NCBI RefSeq assembly: GCF_014323565.1
Contig: NZ_CP058669.1
Span: 2,445,501 to 2,509,500 of the forward strand
Length of the DNA: 64,000 bases
Source: Hyphobacterium sp. CCMP332
Lineage (GTDB): Bacteria; Pseudomonadota; Alphaproteobacteria; Caulobacterales; Maricaulaceae
Direction: 5' to 3'
This document shows, piece by piece, positions 18,734 through 28,247 of the stretch; within the stretch, counting starts at the first letter, position 1; each line of letters begins with the position of its first letter. The notes under the pieces are model-generated. The model was not told where the DNA came from. It searched no databases and saw only the letters and a list, made by a program, of their open reading frames with translations. The position numbers were made by a program, and so were the translations under genes.

Positions 18734-20365
18734 ATGTCGAGTATTCCGGGGGCGCATGCCAGCCTAGGCTTTGGACGAAAGCGCGTTGATTTCTATGCCT
18801 CACCGGGCGTTACGGCCGGTGAAGGTCAGCGCCGCGGCGAACACGAAATCCGCGATGCCGACGGGGCGTCGCATTCCATGCGCCTGTCCCGTCCTGATAC
18901 GCCCCTGGAAACCGGAGAGACGGTGACCGTCCTTCGCGCGCAAAGCGGACCGGATCATGGATCGCGCCCCGTTGCCGTCATCAATCATGACCGCAATGCC
19001 TGGACCCGCACGGCACCGGAAGCGACCGCCGTTCTGGCGCGCAGCGGCATCACCCGCGCGACCAATTGGTGGCTGGCCATGTTGCTCTTCATGGTCGCGG
19101 CCATTGCCTTCTCCTGGTCGGATATCCGGCTTTTCATGCTGGAAGTCGATCCGGGTATTTTCGCGTCACTTCCCGCCTTCAATATTTTCGATCTGGTGGC
19201 CACCCGGATTCCGGCCCTTGCCGGATTCGACCTCGCCGCCGCCATTCCCGGTTTTGGCGGTCTTGTTGATCAACTCGGTCTGCCGGGCTGGTTGTCGGCC
19301 CAGATGCTGGCATTTGTGCTGCCGCTTACTCTTCTGGCCCTGATCACCTATTTTGCCCGTTCCTGGCGTATCATCTGGGCCCCGGTCTATGTTTTTGCGG
19401 CGATTGCCACCGGCCTGGCGCTGGGAACGGAATCGGCGTTGATGCCCGCGATTCTGGCGCTGGCCGGTGTTGGGCTCGTGTTCTGCGTCGGCGGGTTTGT
19501 CAACCGCACGCGGGATGCCGGCCGGCTGGAAGGCCGTATTGCCCGTCTGAGCGAGAATATTCTGCGCCATCCTCCGGCTGAAACCGTGGCGGCTCCGGCC
19601 GCTACCGGTGCGGCTCTGGCCGCCGCAGCAATTGTCGACGCGTCCCCGGCCGGGGAGGCTGAAGACGAAGCGGCTGATGATCTGCCCAGCGATGAAGAGC
19701 TGGCGGCCGCCCGCAGCGGGTCTGACGACGCGGATCCGGCCCCCGTGCCCTCCATGCCGGCGGCAGCCGAACACGCCAGTGTCGAAGAAACATCGACGTC
19801 AGACCGTGACATGGTGATGCCACCACCACCGCCATTGGCCAACCGCTCCGTTAGCGACACAGCGGTATCCGGTGAGGCTGGCGTAACGGAAACGGAAACC
19901 GCCGCGACGGACGAGACGGTTGTACCGGCCACCGCCGCCGCTTCGGCGATGCATGCGCCGACGCCGGAACCCGTTGAAACTCGGGCGGACAGCCAATTGC
20001 CGGCCGGGACTCCGTCCACGCCGGAGTCCGACATTGCGGATACACCGGCCATCGCCACTGCTTCGGCGATGCAGGCCCCGACACCCGAGGCGATGCCTGC
20101 CGCGCCGGCAATCGAGCCGGCACCCGACACGCCTGCAGCCGAGGACGTGCATTCTTTCGCGGCGTCCGGCTCCGGTTCGGGTGAAATGCTGATGTCGTCA
20201 CGCGATATTACCGATGCGGAAGACGCAGCGGATGCCGCAGATGCGCCGGATGCCGCGCCAATGGCGTCAGCATCTACTCCGGCAAATGCGGAAGCGGGCA
20301 GCGACGACGAGGCAGACCCCTTCATGTCGCCAGAACCGGAAACACCGCGTCAGACAGATTCGTAG
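18734..20365 (+). CDS. Membrane protein with long acidic Ala/Pro-rich tail
   Basis: A 543-residue protein of unrecognised family. After a cytosolic-looking N-terminus of about 110 residues with an SH3-like flavour (GETVTVLRAQSGPDHGSRPVAVINHD) come four hydrophobic segments between about residues 115 and 255. The remaining 270 residues are low-complexity, rich in Ala, Pro, Glu, Asp and Thr, with imperfect repeats of SAM(H/Q)APTPE. The start at 18734 follows GAGGGGTGGG. It is divergent from ahcY and its end overlaps the HPr gene by 16 bp. A membrane-anchored, intrinsically disordered scaffold is one possibility, unproven. Confidence 0.7.
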   Translation: MSSIPGAHASLGFGRKRVDFYASPGVTAGEGQRRGEHEIRDADGASHSMRLSRPDTPLETGETVTVLRAQSGPDHGSRPVAVINHDRNAWTRTAPEATAVLARSGITRATNWWLAMLLFMVAAIAFSWSDIRLFMLEVDPGIFASLPAFNIFDLVATRIPALAGFDLAAAIPGFGGLVDQLGLPGWLSAQMLAFVLPLTLLALITYFARSWRIIWAPVYVFAAIATGLALGTESALMPAILALAGVGLVFCVGGFVNRTRDAGRLEGRIARLSENILRHPPAETVAAPAATGAALAAAAIVDASPAGEAEDEAADDLPSDEELAAARSGSDDADPAPVPSMPAAAEHASVEETSTSDRDMVMPPPPPLANRSVSDTAVSGEAGVTETETAATDETVVPATAAASAMHAPTPEPVETRADSQLPAGTPSTPESDIADTPAIATASAMQAPTPEAMPAAPAIEPAPDTPAAEDVHSFAASGSGSGEMLMSSRDITDAEDAADAADAPDAAPMASASTPANAEAGSDDEADPFMSPEPETPRQTDS

Positions 20366-20622
20366 AACTTGTCCTCGACGAGTTGAGTGAGGGCGGCCAG
20401 CGCTGCGTCTGCGTCCGGCCCGTCGGCGAGAATGGTGATCTCGGTGCCCGGCCCGGCGGCCAGCATCAGGATATCCATGATGGAGGACGCCGCAACGACC
20501 TCCTCGCCGCGCCGGACGTGGATTTCTGCATCAAAGCCCGCCGCCATATCGACGAATTTTGCCGAGGCCCGCGCATGCAGGCCGCGCTGGTTGGTAATCA
20601 AGACCTGTTTTGAAACCGGCAC
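20350..20622 (-). CDS. ptsH: HPr family phosphocarrier protein (PTS-Ntr type)
   Basis: A 90-residue protein with the HPr active site NQRGLHARAS (phospho-His16) and the second conserved region ASSIMDILML with serines at 46-47, the position phosphorylated by HprK in many bacteria. It starts with GTG and shares one base with the EIIA stop (TAGTG), so translation is probably coupled. In alphaproteobacteria this protein acts in a regulatory phosphorelay rather than sugar uptake. Confidence 0.93.
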   Translation of the reverse strand: MPVSKQVLITNQRGLHARASAKFVDMAAGFDAEIHVRRGEEVVAASSIMDILMLAAGPGTEITILADGPDADAALAALTQLVEDKFYESV

Positions 20623-21029
20623 TATTTCGACGCGCCAACAAGGACGGTCGAGGCACGTGCAATATAGCGCCGTCCGGCGACTTCACCGGCTTCGGCCAGT
20701 GCATCGAGCGCCATTGCGCTGCGCGATTCCGCCAGCTTGATCATCATCGGCAGATTGATACCGGCCAGAACTTCGACTTTGCCGGGCGTCAGCTGGGAAA
20801 TCGCCAGATTGGACGGCGTGCCTCCGAACATGTCTGTCAGGATGAGCACGCCCGCGCCGGTATCCAGTATCTTGATGGCATCACGGATATCATTGCGCCG
20901 GTCTTCCAGATCGTCATCCGGACCAATGCAGATGGCGTCGCAATGCTTCAGCGGCCCGACAACATGCTCGGTCGCGGCGATAAATTCGCGCGCAAGATCA
21001 CCATGTGTAACGATCAGCAGACCGATCAT
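20622..21029 (-). CDS. PTS EIIA component, mannose family (regulatory)
   Basis: A 135-residue EIIA-Man-type protein with phospho-His9 in LLIVTHG and the conserved LILTDMFGGTPSNLAI block. With no EIIB/EIIC genes in sight it is probably a regulatory output of the PTS-Ntr phosphorelay, as in other alphaproteobacteria, where the equivalent gene is called manX. Only 70 bp separate it from chvG; that space is too short to hold the hprK gene found there in rhizobia. Confidence 0.92.
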   Translation of the reverse strand: MIGLLIVTHGDLAREFIAATEHVVGPLKHCDAICIGPDDDLEDRRNDIRDAIKILDTGAGVLILTDMFGGTPSNLAISQLTPGKVEVLAGINLPMMIKLAESRSAMALDALAEAGEVAGRRYIARASTVLVGASK

Positions 21030-21099
21030 GTTTCACCTCAGGATGGTGTGATTAAATCCCGGAGTGCCGCTGGCGAAAAGGAGTTTCTTCATCGCCGTG

Positions 21100-22722
21100 T
21101 CATATTTGCGCAGCACGCGGCAGGGTGACGATGAAGCGGGCACCGGTTACCCGGCCATCTGTATCGCACCGGTTTTCTGCGCGGATATCGCCGCCATGGA
21201 CATCGACAATCTGGCGCGAAATCGCCAGCCCGAGGCCGGAATGCGACCCGAATTCCGCGCCGGCTGGCCGCTCGGTATAGAAGCGTTTGAAAATGGTTTC
21301 GAGATTGTCGGGCGGAATGCCCGGCCCGTCATCATCAATGGTGAGTTTCAGCTGTCCCGTTTCAGAAACGCTCAACGCGATGCGGATGGTGCCGTCTTCG
21401 GGTGAAAAGGTGATCGCATTGTCGATCAGGTTGCGGATGACCTGCCCCAGCGGTGCCGCCCGGCCCTCGACCAGGGCGCGCTCCAGCGAGGTTTTGAAGA
21501 TCAGCTCGGGCTCATCCGAACGCGACGCTTCATAGGCGCTGACCGTGTCGCGCATCAATTGCACGAGATCGACCTGGCCGACATCCTCGCGGGACAGCTC
21601 GGCATCGAGGCGTGACGCCCGGGAAATATCTGTGATCAGCCGGTCCATCCGGCGGACATCCGAGGCAATCACACGCAGAAGGCGCTCGCGCTGTTCGTCC
21701 GTCTGCGCGCGAGGCAGGATTTCCGCGGCCGACCGGATCGAGGTCAGCGGGTTTTTCAGCTCATGCGCCACATCGGCGGCAAATTGCTCGATCGCGTCCA
21801 TCCGGTCATAAAGGGCTGCGGTCATCTCCCGCATCGCTTCGCCCAGCTCACCGATTTCGTCGCGGCGCCCGGCAAGAGACGGCATTTCCACGCGTCGTCC
21901 CTTCGCCATGCGCACGCGCCGCGCCGCCTTCGCCAGCCGGCGGATCGGGCGGGCGATAAAGACGGTCAGTGTCAGCGATGTCAGGATACTGACCAGCGCC
22001 GCTATCAGGATGAAGGGAAAGAGCGCCCGGCGCTCATCCGCAATAATCTCGTCAAGATCGAAGGATTCCAGCGTCACCACACCGACAACGGCGCGCACCG
22101 GCTGGATCGGCACGGACACCGAGACCACGCGTGAGCCATCCGGTTGCCGCCGCACGCCGGCGATGGTTTCACCACCGATTGCTCCGGCGATTTCCTCTTC
22201 CAGCGTGCGGTCGAGCGCGGCGCGCTCTTCCTCAGTCCGGAACCAGCCGCCAAACCCGTCCATCAGGCGCGAGAGCAGGCTGCGCGCATCCTCGGCAAAA
22301 TCCCCGGGCAGCATCTCTCCTGGCGGCGGCAGCTCTGTCACATCAAACCGGTCGGCCAGCAGATGACTGTCCGCGACCAGCTGCGCGGCCTTGTTGTAGA
22401 TGCGCGCCCGCACCTCTTCCGGAAGATAGAGGTCCCGCAGTATCAGCCGGGCATCCCCGTCCAGCAGACGCGGCGACGGGTCGCTCTCGGCGGCGCCTTC
22501 GGCCATCACATTGGCGATTAGCTCGCCCTCGACGCGCAGGGCCTCGATCTTGGCATTGACCAGTCCCCGCCGGGTTTCGGACACGGCCAGCATACCGACG
22601 ATCAGAACCAGCAAGGCCAGACCATTGGCGGTAAGGATGATCCAGGCGAGGCGGGAAAAGGAGACCCCGCGAACCGAACGGATCGTCCGGCTAGCTCTCC
22701 TTGTAACGGTATCCAACACCAT
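21100..22722 (-). CDS. chvG: Sensor histidine kinase ChvG
   Basis: A 540-residue membrane kinase. The ATG at 22722 lies inside the end of chvI (32-bp overlap) and gives an N-terminus with an immediate transmembrane helix ([21 protein letters not shown]). A periplasmic sensor domain of about 200 residues follows, then a second helix near [27 protein letters not shown], the H-box [19 protein letters not shown], and ATPase boxes [18 protein letters not shown] and [14 protein letters not shown]. ChvG/ChvI responds to acid and envelope stress and controls envelope genes. Confidence 0.93.
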   Translation of the reverse strand: MVLDTVTRRASRTIRSVRGVSFSRLAWIILTANGLALLVLIVGMLAVSETRRGLVNAKIEALRVEGELIANVMAEGAAESDPSPRLLDGDARLILRDLYLPEEVRARIYNKAAQLVADSHLLADRFDVTELPPPGEMLPGDFAEDARSLLSRLMDGFGGWFRTEEERAALDRTLEEEIAGAIGGETIAGVRRQPDGSRVVSVSVPIQPVRAVVGVVTLESFDLDEIIADERRALFPFILIAALVSILTSLTLTVFIARPIRRLAKAARRVRMAKGRRVEMPSLAGRRDEIGELGEAMREMTAALYDRMDAIEQFAADVAHELKNPLTSIRSAAEILPRAQTDEQRERLLRVIASDVRRMDRLITDISRASRLDAELSREDVGQVDLVQLMRDTVSAYEASRSDEPELIFKTSLERALVEGRAAPLGQVIRNLIDNAITFSPEDGTIRIALSVSETGQLKLTIDDDGPGIPPDNLETIFKRFYTERPAGAEFGSHSGLGLAISRQIVDVHGGDIRAENRCDTDGRVTGARFIVTLPRAAQI

Positions 22723-23395
22723 AAAGCGTCTCGATGGCGTCGAACGTCTTGTCGACTTCTCTGAATTTCTTGCGGACCCGTTTGATGTGACTGTCGATGG
22801 TCCGGTCGTCGACATAGATCTGATCATCATAGGCCGCATCCATCAGCGCATCGCGGCTTTTCACATAGCCGGGGCGTTGCGCCAGGGATTGCAGGATCAG
22901 GAATTCCGTCACCGTCAGCCGCACCGGCTCGCCTTCCCACGAACAGGAATGACGATTGGGGTCGAGTGACAGCCGCCCCCGCATGATTGGTTTGGAATCT
23001 CCGCCAGGCTGTCCGGGATCGCCCACAGGATCCGGCCGGGCGCGGCGCAGGACGGCTTTCACCCGCTCGCCCAGAAGACGCTGGGAAAAGGGTTTGGTGA
23101 TATAATCATCGGCACCGAGATTGAGACCCAGAGCCTCGTCAAATTCGTCGTCTTTCGAGGTCAGGAAAATGACCGGCATATTGGACGACTGACGCAGGCG
23201 GCGCAGAAGTTCCAGCCCGTCCATGCGCGGCATCTTGATGTCGAACACGCCCAGATCCGCCGGGTCATCCGTCAAGGCTTCCAGCGCAGCGGCACCATCA
23301 TTGAAGGTGCGCACCTTGTAGCCTTCGCCTTCCAGAAAAATGGATACCGACGTGATGATATTCTCGTCGTCATCGACCAGCGCGATTGTGGCCAT
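22691..23395 (-). CDS. chvI: Response regulator ChvI
   Basis: A 234-residue OmpR-type regulator: receiver with DDDEN at 8-12, phosphoacceptor Asp52 in [13 protein letters not shown] and [10 protein letters not shown], then a winged-helix domain ([38 protein letters not shown]) ending GVGYRYKES. The sequence and its pairing with the overlapping chvG downstream identify it. The 129-bp gap upstream, shared with a divergent gene, presumably holds its promoter. Confidence 0.95.
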   Translation of the reverse strand: MATIALVDDDENIITSVSIFLEGEGYKVRTFNDGAAALEALTDDPADLGVFDIKMPRMDGLELLRRLRQSSNMPVIFLTSKDDEFDEALGLNLGADDYITKPFSQRLLGERVKAVLRRARPDPVGDPGQPGGDSKPIMRGRLSLDPNRHSCSWEGEPVRLTVTEFLILQSLAQRPGYVKSRDALMDAAYDDQIYVDDRTIDSHIKRVRKKFREVDKTFDAIETLYGVGYRYKES

Positions 23396-23524
23396 GAACG
23401 CGTCTCCTCATTCCCTGTTTTGCAAACCTTAGACAAGCTTGGCGCGAAGCGAAAGCGTTAGGGTTCACGACGCCTTAAATGTTTCAGTGGCATTGTCTCC
23501 GCGTGATTGCACGGAGTGCGCCTG

Positions 23525-25222
23525 ATGGCGGCAGCCAAGATTCATTATGAGGTCTTCGTCAAGAAGCACCGCAAGGCGTCATGGATACTGGCAGAGGCGC
23601 GTCCAGAACGCGAAGATGCCATTGAATTTGCAAAGAAACTTCTGAGCGCGACGCCTACCGGATCGGTCCGGGTGTCCAAGGAACGCTTTGACGAGGAAAG
23701 CCGCGCTTTCCGGTCCTTCACGATCTGGGAAGAAGGCGCGGAGAAATTCGAGACCGAAGCCGAAAAAACCGGCGATGGATCCTTGCCCTGTTTGTCACCG
23801 GACGATCTGACCAATCCGTCGGCCCGCGACACGATGAGCCGCGTCATGAATGAATGGTTCGTGCGCAAGCAGGTCACACCGATGGAGCTGATGCACAGCC
23901 CCGAGCACGCCGAGGATCTGGAAAGCGGTGGCACCGAGCTCCAGCACGCCATCCAGAAGGTTGCTGTGGCCAGCGCGCGCGATGGAGACTCCACGGTCCA
24001 TGCCTATGTCAAACAGCTTCATGAGCTGAGCGCGAAGGCCTTTGACCGGATATACAAGGACGGAAAATCCGGCCGCCTGCCGAAATTCTCCAGATACAAG
24101 ACCTATGCGTCTCTGGTGGAAGCCCATGCGGGCGAGAAGTCGCCCTACAAGATTCGCGCCGCACTGGCGGACCGTCTGTCGGACGAGCGCGGCTTCGGCA
24201 AGAAATTGTCGGTTCTGATGGAGTTTGCGACCGAATTGCCGGAGGCCGACTCGGCGCGCAAGACCGGCTGCGAACAGCTCGATATCTTTCTGGCCGAAAT
24301 TCTCAATTTCGAGTCCGGAATGACGGCCTTGATCGGGTCTCCGGAGGAATTGGGCGATCAGGTCCAGCGCCTGGCCGACATATTTGATGGTTCTGACTCG
24401 GCGGAAAGCCTGCAGGGGCCCCCTGCCGACGCCCGCACCCTGACCCGTTTGATGAAAACCGGTGGATTGCCATCCTGCAAGACCATGATCGCCAGTGCCT
24501 TGCTGGAGCGCTTGCGCCGGCCGCGCCGCATGCGGCCCAAGGATGTTCTGGCCGAGGTGAAACTGGCCCGGAAACTCGCCCAGAAACTGGTGATGGCACA
24601 AGGACCGGACCTGGCCGTGGACGCGCTGCAGGACGCCTTCGCCAAGCGCTCGGCGCGTCTGCTGACGCCGGAAACCATTGGTGATTTTCTGGAGAAATGC
24701 GAAACGCCGGATCAGGAAATCGAAAATCTTCTGGCGCTGGAAGAAAATATTGTCGGCGCCCAGAACAAGCGCAAGCTCGCCGGCTATATCCGGGCCACGC
24801 TGGGCAATCACAAGACGGAAGGCTGGTTCGTTTCCGGCGGGGGCCGCGCCATTGATCGTCTGCACCGGCTGACGGGATTCCAGACAAAAGCCCTTAAGGG
24901 CAATTATCCAGATGAGGACAAGTCCGGCCTGGCGACCGCCTTCGATGCGCTGGGACAGAAAGTGCTCGAGCGCTCAGGATTGATCGATGCGATTGTCAAC
25001 GGGCCGTCTCCGGCTCTGGACCGGGCCGCCTCGCTGCTGAAACTGGTCACGTGCGGGGCGATTCCGGTCGGCAAATGCTCTGTTGCCGCCCAACAAAAAG
25101 CCGTTCAGCTCATTCGCTCCGATGCGGGCCTCGAGGAAGCGCGCGCCGATACGGAACGCGCAAAACTGGCGGATATCGAAGCAATGCTGAAGACCATCTC
25201 CGGCCAGTCCGCCGCTGCCTAA
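23525..25222 (+). CDS. Conserved hypothetical cytoplasmic protein
   Basis: A 565-residue, mainly helical protein without signal peptide or transmembrane helices. It begins AAAKIHYEVFVKKHRKASWILAEA, which suggests a small ferredoxin-like or ligand-type N-terminal domain (about residues 1-80) that packs against a long helical body rich in Lys, Glu and Leu. I do not recognise a named family or catalytic motif. It is divergent from chvI and shares stop-codon bases with the JmjC-like gene; co-regulation with ChvG/ChvI cannot be judged. Confidence 0.72.
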   Translation: MAAAKIHYEVFVKKHRKASWILAEARPEREDAIEFAKKLLSATPTGSVRVSKERFDEESRAFRSFTIWEEGAEKFETEAEKTGDGSLPCLSPDDLTNPSARDTMSRVMNEWFVRKQVTPMELMHSPEHAEDLESGGTELQHAIQKVAVASARDGDSTVHAYVKQLHELSAKAFDRIYKDGKSGRLPKFSRYKTYASLVEAHAGEKSPYKIRAALADRLSDERGFGKKLSVLMEFATELPEADSARKTGCEQLDIFLAEILNFESGMTALIGSPEELGDQVQRLADIFDGSDSAESLQGPPADARTLTRLMKTGGLPSCKTMIASALLERLRRPRRMRPKDVLAEVKLARKLAQKLVMAQGPDLAVDALQDAFAKRSARLLTPETIGDFLEKCETPDQEIENLLALEENIVGAQNKRKLAGYIRATLGNHKTEGWFVSGGGRAIDRLHRLTGFQTKALKGNYPDEDKSGLATAFDALGQKVLERSGLIDAIVNGPSPALDRAASLLKLVTCGAIPVGKCSVAAQQKAVQLIRSDAGLEEARADTERAKLADIEAMLKTISGQSAAA

Positions 25223-26133
25223 AGCGCTGCGAGGCCGCCGGGCTCTGCCGGATCAATGCGGAAGCTCGGTGCCAGCGGGTCGCGGCGATTGCCGCCGGAC
25301 AGTTTCAGCAAGCGCGCCAGTCCGGCGCGCATCAGCGTCACCGGCGAGAGCGATCCGCCCAGCCCCGGTGAAAGCCCGAATCGGCGCCTGAGAACACCAT
25401 TTGTATAGATCGCATTCGCCCGCACCAGCGCCGCTGGCGTCAGGAATTCCGCCGAAATCGAGACATTGAGATCATCCTCGTTGACGATGCGGTGCGGCGC
25501 ATTTTGTGGCCAGGACACCATATCGCCCGGCGACAGATCAAAACATTCGGCGCCCGCGTCAAACTCACGGCGATAGTCAAGCTGCTCGGCGGTTTCCCGC
25601 AGCACGATGGCTTCCAGCGCTTCCGGCGATACATAGGGCGCTTCCGGCGGGTAGAGCCAGACGCGCTTGTGCCCGCGCAAATGCCAGAGCGCGACGCGCG
25701 CCACATCCAGATGATAGAAGACCTGGGCGCGCGGCGAGGCAATCAGAAGGCCGATATCCCGCTTGAAGGTTTTGAGGCCCGGAATCGTCGATTCCAGTTC
25801 GCCGAACATCCGGTCGGCCAGATTGGCATAATCGGGAAGCCAGACATTCGTGGCGCGCAGATTGAACCAGACCCGGCCCGTTTTCGCGATCTCGATCAGT
25901 CGCTCACCGGGCAGATGGGTGATATCGCCGCGCCGCCAGCTTGACCGGTCGCAGGCATCCTCGCCCATCGTGAAAACGCCCAGATGTTCGCGCGGATAGC
26001 GGTCCAGAATGCCGGCCAGCGCCGCATCGCTCCAGTCCATCTGCGTGTGCAATCGATGTTTGAACGCCGAGACGTTGGCGGCAAACCCGCCCGCATCCAG
26101 ATCAGGGGCGTGGTCCAGAACGGCCGGTGTCAT
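25219..26133 (-). CDS. JmjC/cupin-like 2-oxoglutarate oxygenase
   Basis: A 304-residue protein. The start at 26133 overlaps the glycosyltransferase stop (ATGA). The central part carries the Fe-binding pattern of JmjC/cupin_8 oxygenases: FYHLDVARVALWHLRGHKRVWLYPP (H-x-D) and, about 90 residues later, SPGDMVSWPQNAPHRI (distal His), followed by NVSISAEF. Bacterial members hydroxylate proteins or small molecules using 2-oxoglutarate. As the third gene of a coupled acetyltransferase-glycosyltransferase-oxygenase set, it may modify a sugar or surface polymer; that link is inference. Confidence 0.75.
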   Translation of the reverse strand: MTPAVLDHAPDLDAGGFAANVSAFKHRLHTQMDWSDAALAGILDRYPREHLGVFTMGEDACDRSSWRRGDITHLPGERLIEIAKTGRVWFNLRATNVWLPDYANLADRMFGELESTIPGLKTFKRDIGLLIASPRAQVFYHLDVARVALWHLRGHKRVWLYPPEAPYVSPEALEAIVLRETAEQLDYRREFDAGAECFDLSPGDMVSWPQNAPHRIVNEDDLNVSISAEFLTPAALVRANAIYTNGVLRRRFGLSPGLGGSLSPVTLMRAGLARLLKLSGGNRRDPLAPSFRIDPAEPGGLAAL

Positions 26134-27053
26134 GACGCGGCGCTGCCATAAAAGCCAAGCTTGAACGGGCCGCCCCAGAAAACCTTTCCCAGACCGCGCA
26201 TCGCCTTGTCGAGCATACGCGCCCGGCGCGGAGCGCCAGTCGCCCACAGCACAGCTGCGGCCAGGCCAAAAACCAGAGCCTGTCCGGCGCCGACAATCAT
26301 CCAGAACAGGATGCCCGGCAAATTCATCGGTTTGTGGGAGGCGCAGGCGGCGCTTGGTCCCTGACCATAGGCGAAGGCGCGCTTCAGCGTATAGGACAGG
26401 CTGGCCCGGCTCGACAGCGGCTCTTCCCAGACCCAGGCCTCGGCGGACCAGGCAAAGACGGCATGCCGGGCCTGCATTTGTGCAAACAACAGATCGTCTT
26501 CACCGCCGGTCGTGTTGCGTTCAACCGAGAAGGGTTGCTCGCAGGGCAGGGCGGATTTCCGGATCAGCGAATTCCCGCAGCCATAATAGTGGTCGATATG
26601 GCCGCTCTCTTCCGGTCCGAAGCGGGAAAAAAACTCGTCATAATACTCTCGATGCGCGGTCACGCTCTCCGGCAGGCGGGTCCGGACAGGACCAAAAACC
26701 GCATCCGCATCATAGAAATTCAGGGTGCCCACCAGTTCACACAGCCAGGTGGCGGGCGCTTCCTCATCATCGTCGAGAAAGGCAATCAGCTCACCCGTGC
26801 TGGCCGCGAGACCGGCATTGCGGGCATTGGCCACGCCGGCTTCCGGCATGTGAACCACCCGGACCGGGAAGGCGGCTTCCCTGGCGATGGCCTGCGCGGA
26901 GGCGAGACCGGAGCCGTCCGGATCATTGTCGACAATCACCAGCTCCAGCTGAAGCCCGCACGGATTGGCCTGCGCCAGAATACTGTCTGCGGCCCGCCGC
27001 AATCCGTCTGGCCGGCGGAATGTGGGAATAATGACCGAAATGCTCTGCGTCAT
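26130..27053 (-). CDS. Family 2 glycosyltransferase
   Basis: A 307-residue GT-A enzyme. N-terminal ISVIIPTFRRPDGLRRA, LVIVDNDPDG, AGVANARNAGLAASTGELIAFLDDDEEAP (metal-binding Asp cluster near residue 95) and the acceptor region GGEDDLLFAQM. The C-terminal part contains one or two hydrophobic helices (ILFWMIVGAGQALVFGLAAAVLWATG), suggesting membrane attachment. It overlaps the genes on both sides by 4 bp, so the three are translated together. Confidence 0.92.
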   Translation of the reverse strand: MTQSISVIIPTFRRPDGLRRAADSILAQANPCGLQLELVIVDNDPDGSGLASAQAIAREAAFPVRVVHMPEAGVANARNAGLAASTGELIAFLDDDEEAPATWLCELVGTLNFYDADAVFGPVRTRLPESVTAHREYYDEFFSRFGPEESGHIDHYYGCGNSLIRKSALPCEQPFSVERNTTGGEDDLLFAQMQARHAVFAWSAEAWVWEEPLSSRASLSYTLKRAFAYGQGPSAACASHKPMNLPGILFWMIVGAGQALVFGLAAAVLWATGAPRRARMLDKAMRGLGKVFWGGPFKLGFYGSAAS

Positions 27054-28189
27054 GAAGATGGCCCCGCAATGGGCTCCGCGCGGTGTGTAAACGCCCGCAC
27101 GAGGCCGGAAATACGATGGGCAGTATCCAGCTCAACCGCTGAAATCTGGTTAAGACGCCGCCGGATGCGCGAGGTGATATTGCCAACAGGCGTCAGATCG
27201 GCCGCCTCCCAGACAATCGCGCGCGCCCGTGTGATGCGGGCATCGCGTCCCGGCGCGGCGATCAGGGCGCTGTGAACCGGCATTGTGTCGGCGGCATAAT
27301 ATTTCTTGTAGTGATCGTGATCGGCACCGATATCACAGCGCTCGAGACCCAGCTCCGGCATGGCGGCGACCAGCTCGTGCAGGACTTGCTGGCCCGGCGA
27401 CCACGCCCGGTAGGCCGGATTATAGGCGGCAATCCAGGGATTGAAGACGGTGTCGCTGCGCACACCAAACAATCCGGCAATGATCTCGCCCTTTGCCCGC
27501 AAGCTGAACAGCAGCCCCTGAAGCGGCCCGTCCTGCCGGGCATGGGTCTGGCGCATGAAGTCCTGTACCCAGTGCGCCGCCAGAACATCATGCCGGCCGC
27601 TGGCCCTGTATTGCGCCTGCTTCCAGCCGAGCAATGTTGCAAGTGCGGTTTCGTCCCTGTCCTCCATTACCAGTGAGACGGGGCCGCACTCGCGTTCCAG
27701 CTTATGGCCAAGACGGCGGTGATTCTTGAACCGTTTCGGATGCAGGGCACGCTGGCTTTCCAGAAAAGCCGCGGCATCCGGACCGGGCGCAATTGTGTAG
27801 GCTTCACCGGCCTCGCCGGCCTGGGTGGCAAAAAGCCCATAGGGGTCGACCAGATTGTCGAACTGGAAAGCGCGAATGCCCGCAGCCTTCAGCGCTTCTT
27901 CGCCGGTAGCAAAGAAATCCGGCGCACAGACCAGCGCTTGCACATCACCAAAAGGCGCGGCGAGGGATCGGGCCATCCGGCCCGGGCGTAAATGGAAGGC
28001 AAGAAAGCCGGGTGTATTCTGGCCCTTGCGGAAGACCGCGACCCGCACATCATCGCGCACGCTTGCGACCAGATCGGCAAAGTCCGGCTGAAGCAGCGGC
28101 GACGCGAACGGGCCCGTCGCCAGCGACCGCCAGGCCGCGCGATCGCTCGCCCTCAATGCGTCAGGAGATAGAATTTCGGCTTGCACCAT
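27050..28189 (-). CDS. FemAB/BioF2-like GNAT acetyltransferase
   Basis: A 379-residue protein with the two-lobed layout of FemAB-like transferases and the Acetyltransf_6 domain in the C-terminal half: HRRLGHKLERECGPVSLVM, GWKQAQYRASGRHDVL, GLLFSLRAKGEIIAGLFGVRSDTVFNPWIAAYNPAYRAWSPG and GLERCDIGADHDHYKKYYA. Relatives act in exopolysaccharide and cellulose-like pathways or add acyl/aminoacyl groups. First gene of the three-gene ATGA-coupled operon with a GT2 and an oxygenase. Confidence 0.83.
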   Translation of the reverse strand: MVQAEILSPDALRASDRAAWRSLATGPFASPLLQPDFADLVASVRDDVRVAVFRKGQNTPGFLAFHLRPGRMARSLAAPFGDVQALVCAPDFFATGEEALKAAGIRAFQFDNLVDPYGLFATQAGEAGEAYTIAPGPDAAAFLESQRALHPKRFKNHRRLGHKLERECGPVSLVMEDRDETALATLLGWKQAQYRASGRHDVLAAHWVQDFMRQTHARQDGPLQGLLFSLRAKGEIIAGLFGVRSDTVFNPWIAAYNPAYRAWSPGQQVLHELVAAMPELGLERCDIGADHDHYKKYYAADTMPVHSALIAAPGRDARITRARAIVWEAADLTPVGNITSRIRRRLNQISAVELDTAHRISGLVRAFTHRAEPIAGPSS

Positions 28190-28247
28190 TTTGACCCGCT
28201 CCGGAAAGAACGGAAAATACAGCGCAAGAACCGGGCCGGATCAGAGA

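Noticed and set aside
19387-20325. Ser/Ala-rich minus-strand frame opposite the tail of the membrane protein
   Set aside because: Low-complexity antisense of an Ala/Pro-rich tail, with no RBS or motif.
21034-21099. Tiny frame of about 19 codons (MKKLLFASG...) between chvG and EIIA
   Set aside because: Too short to support, no RBS, and no similarity to HprK.
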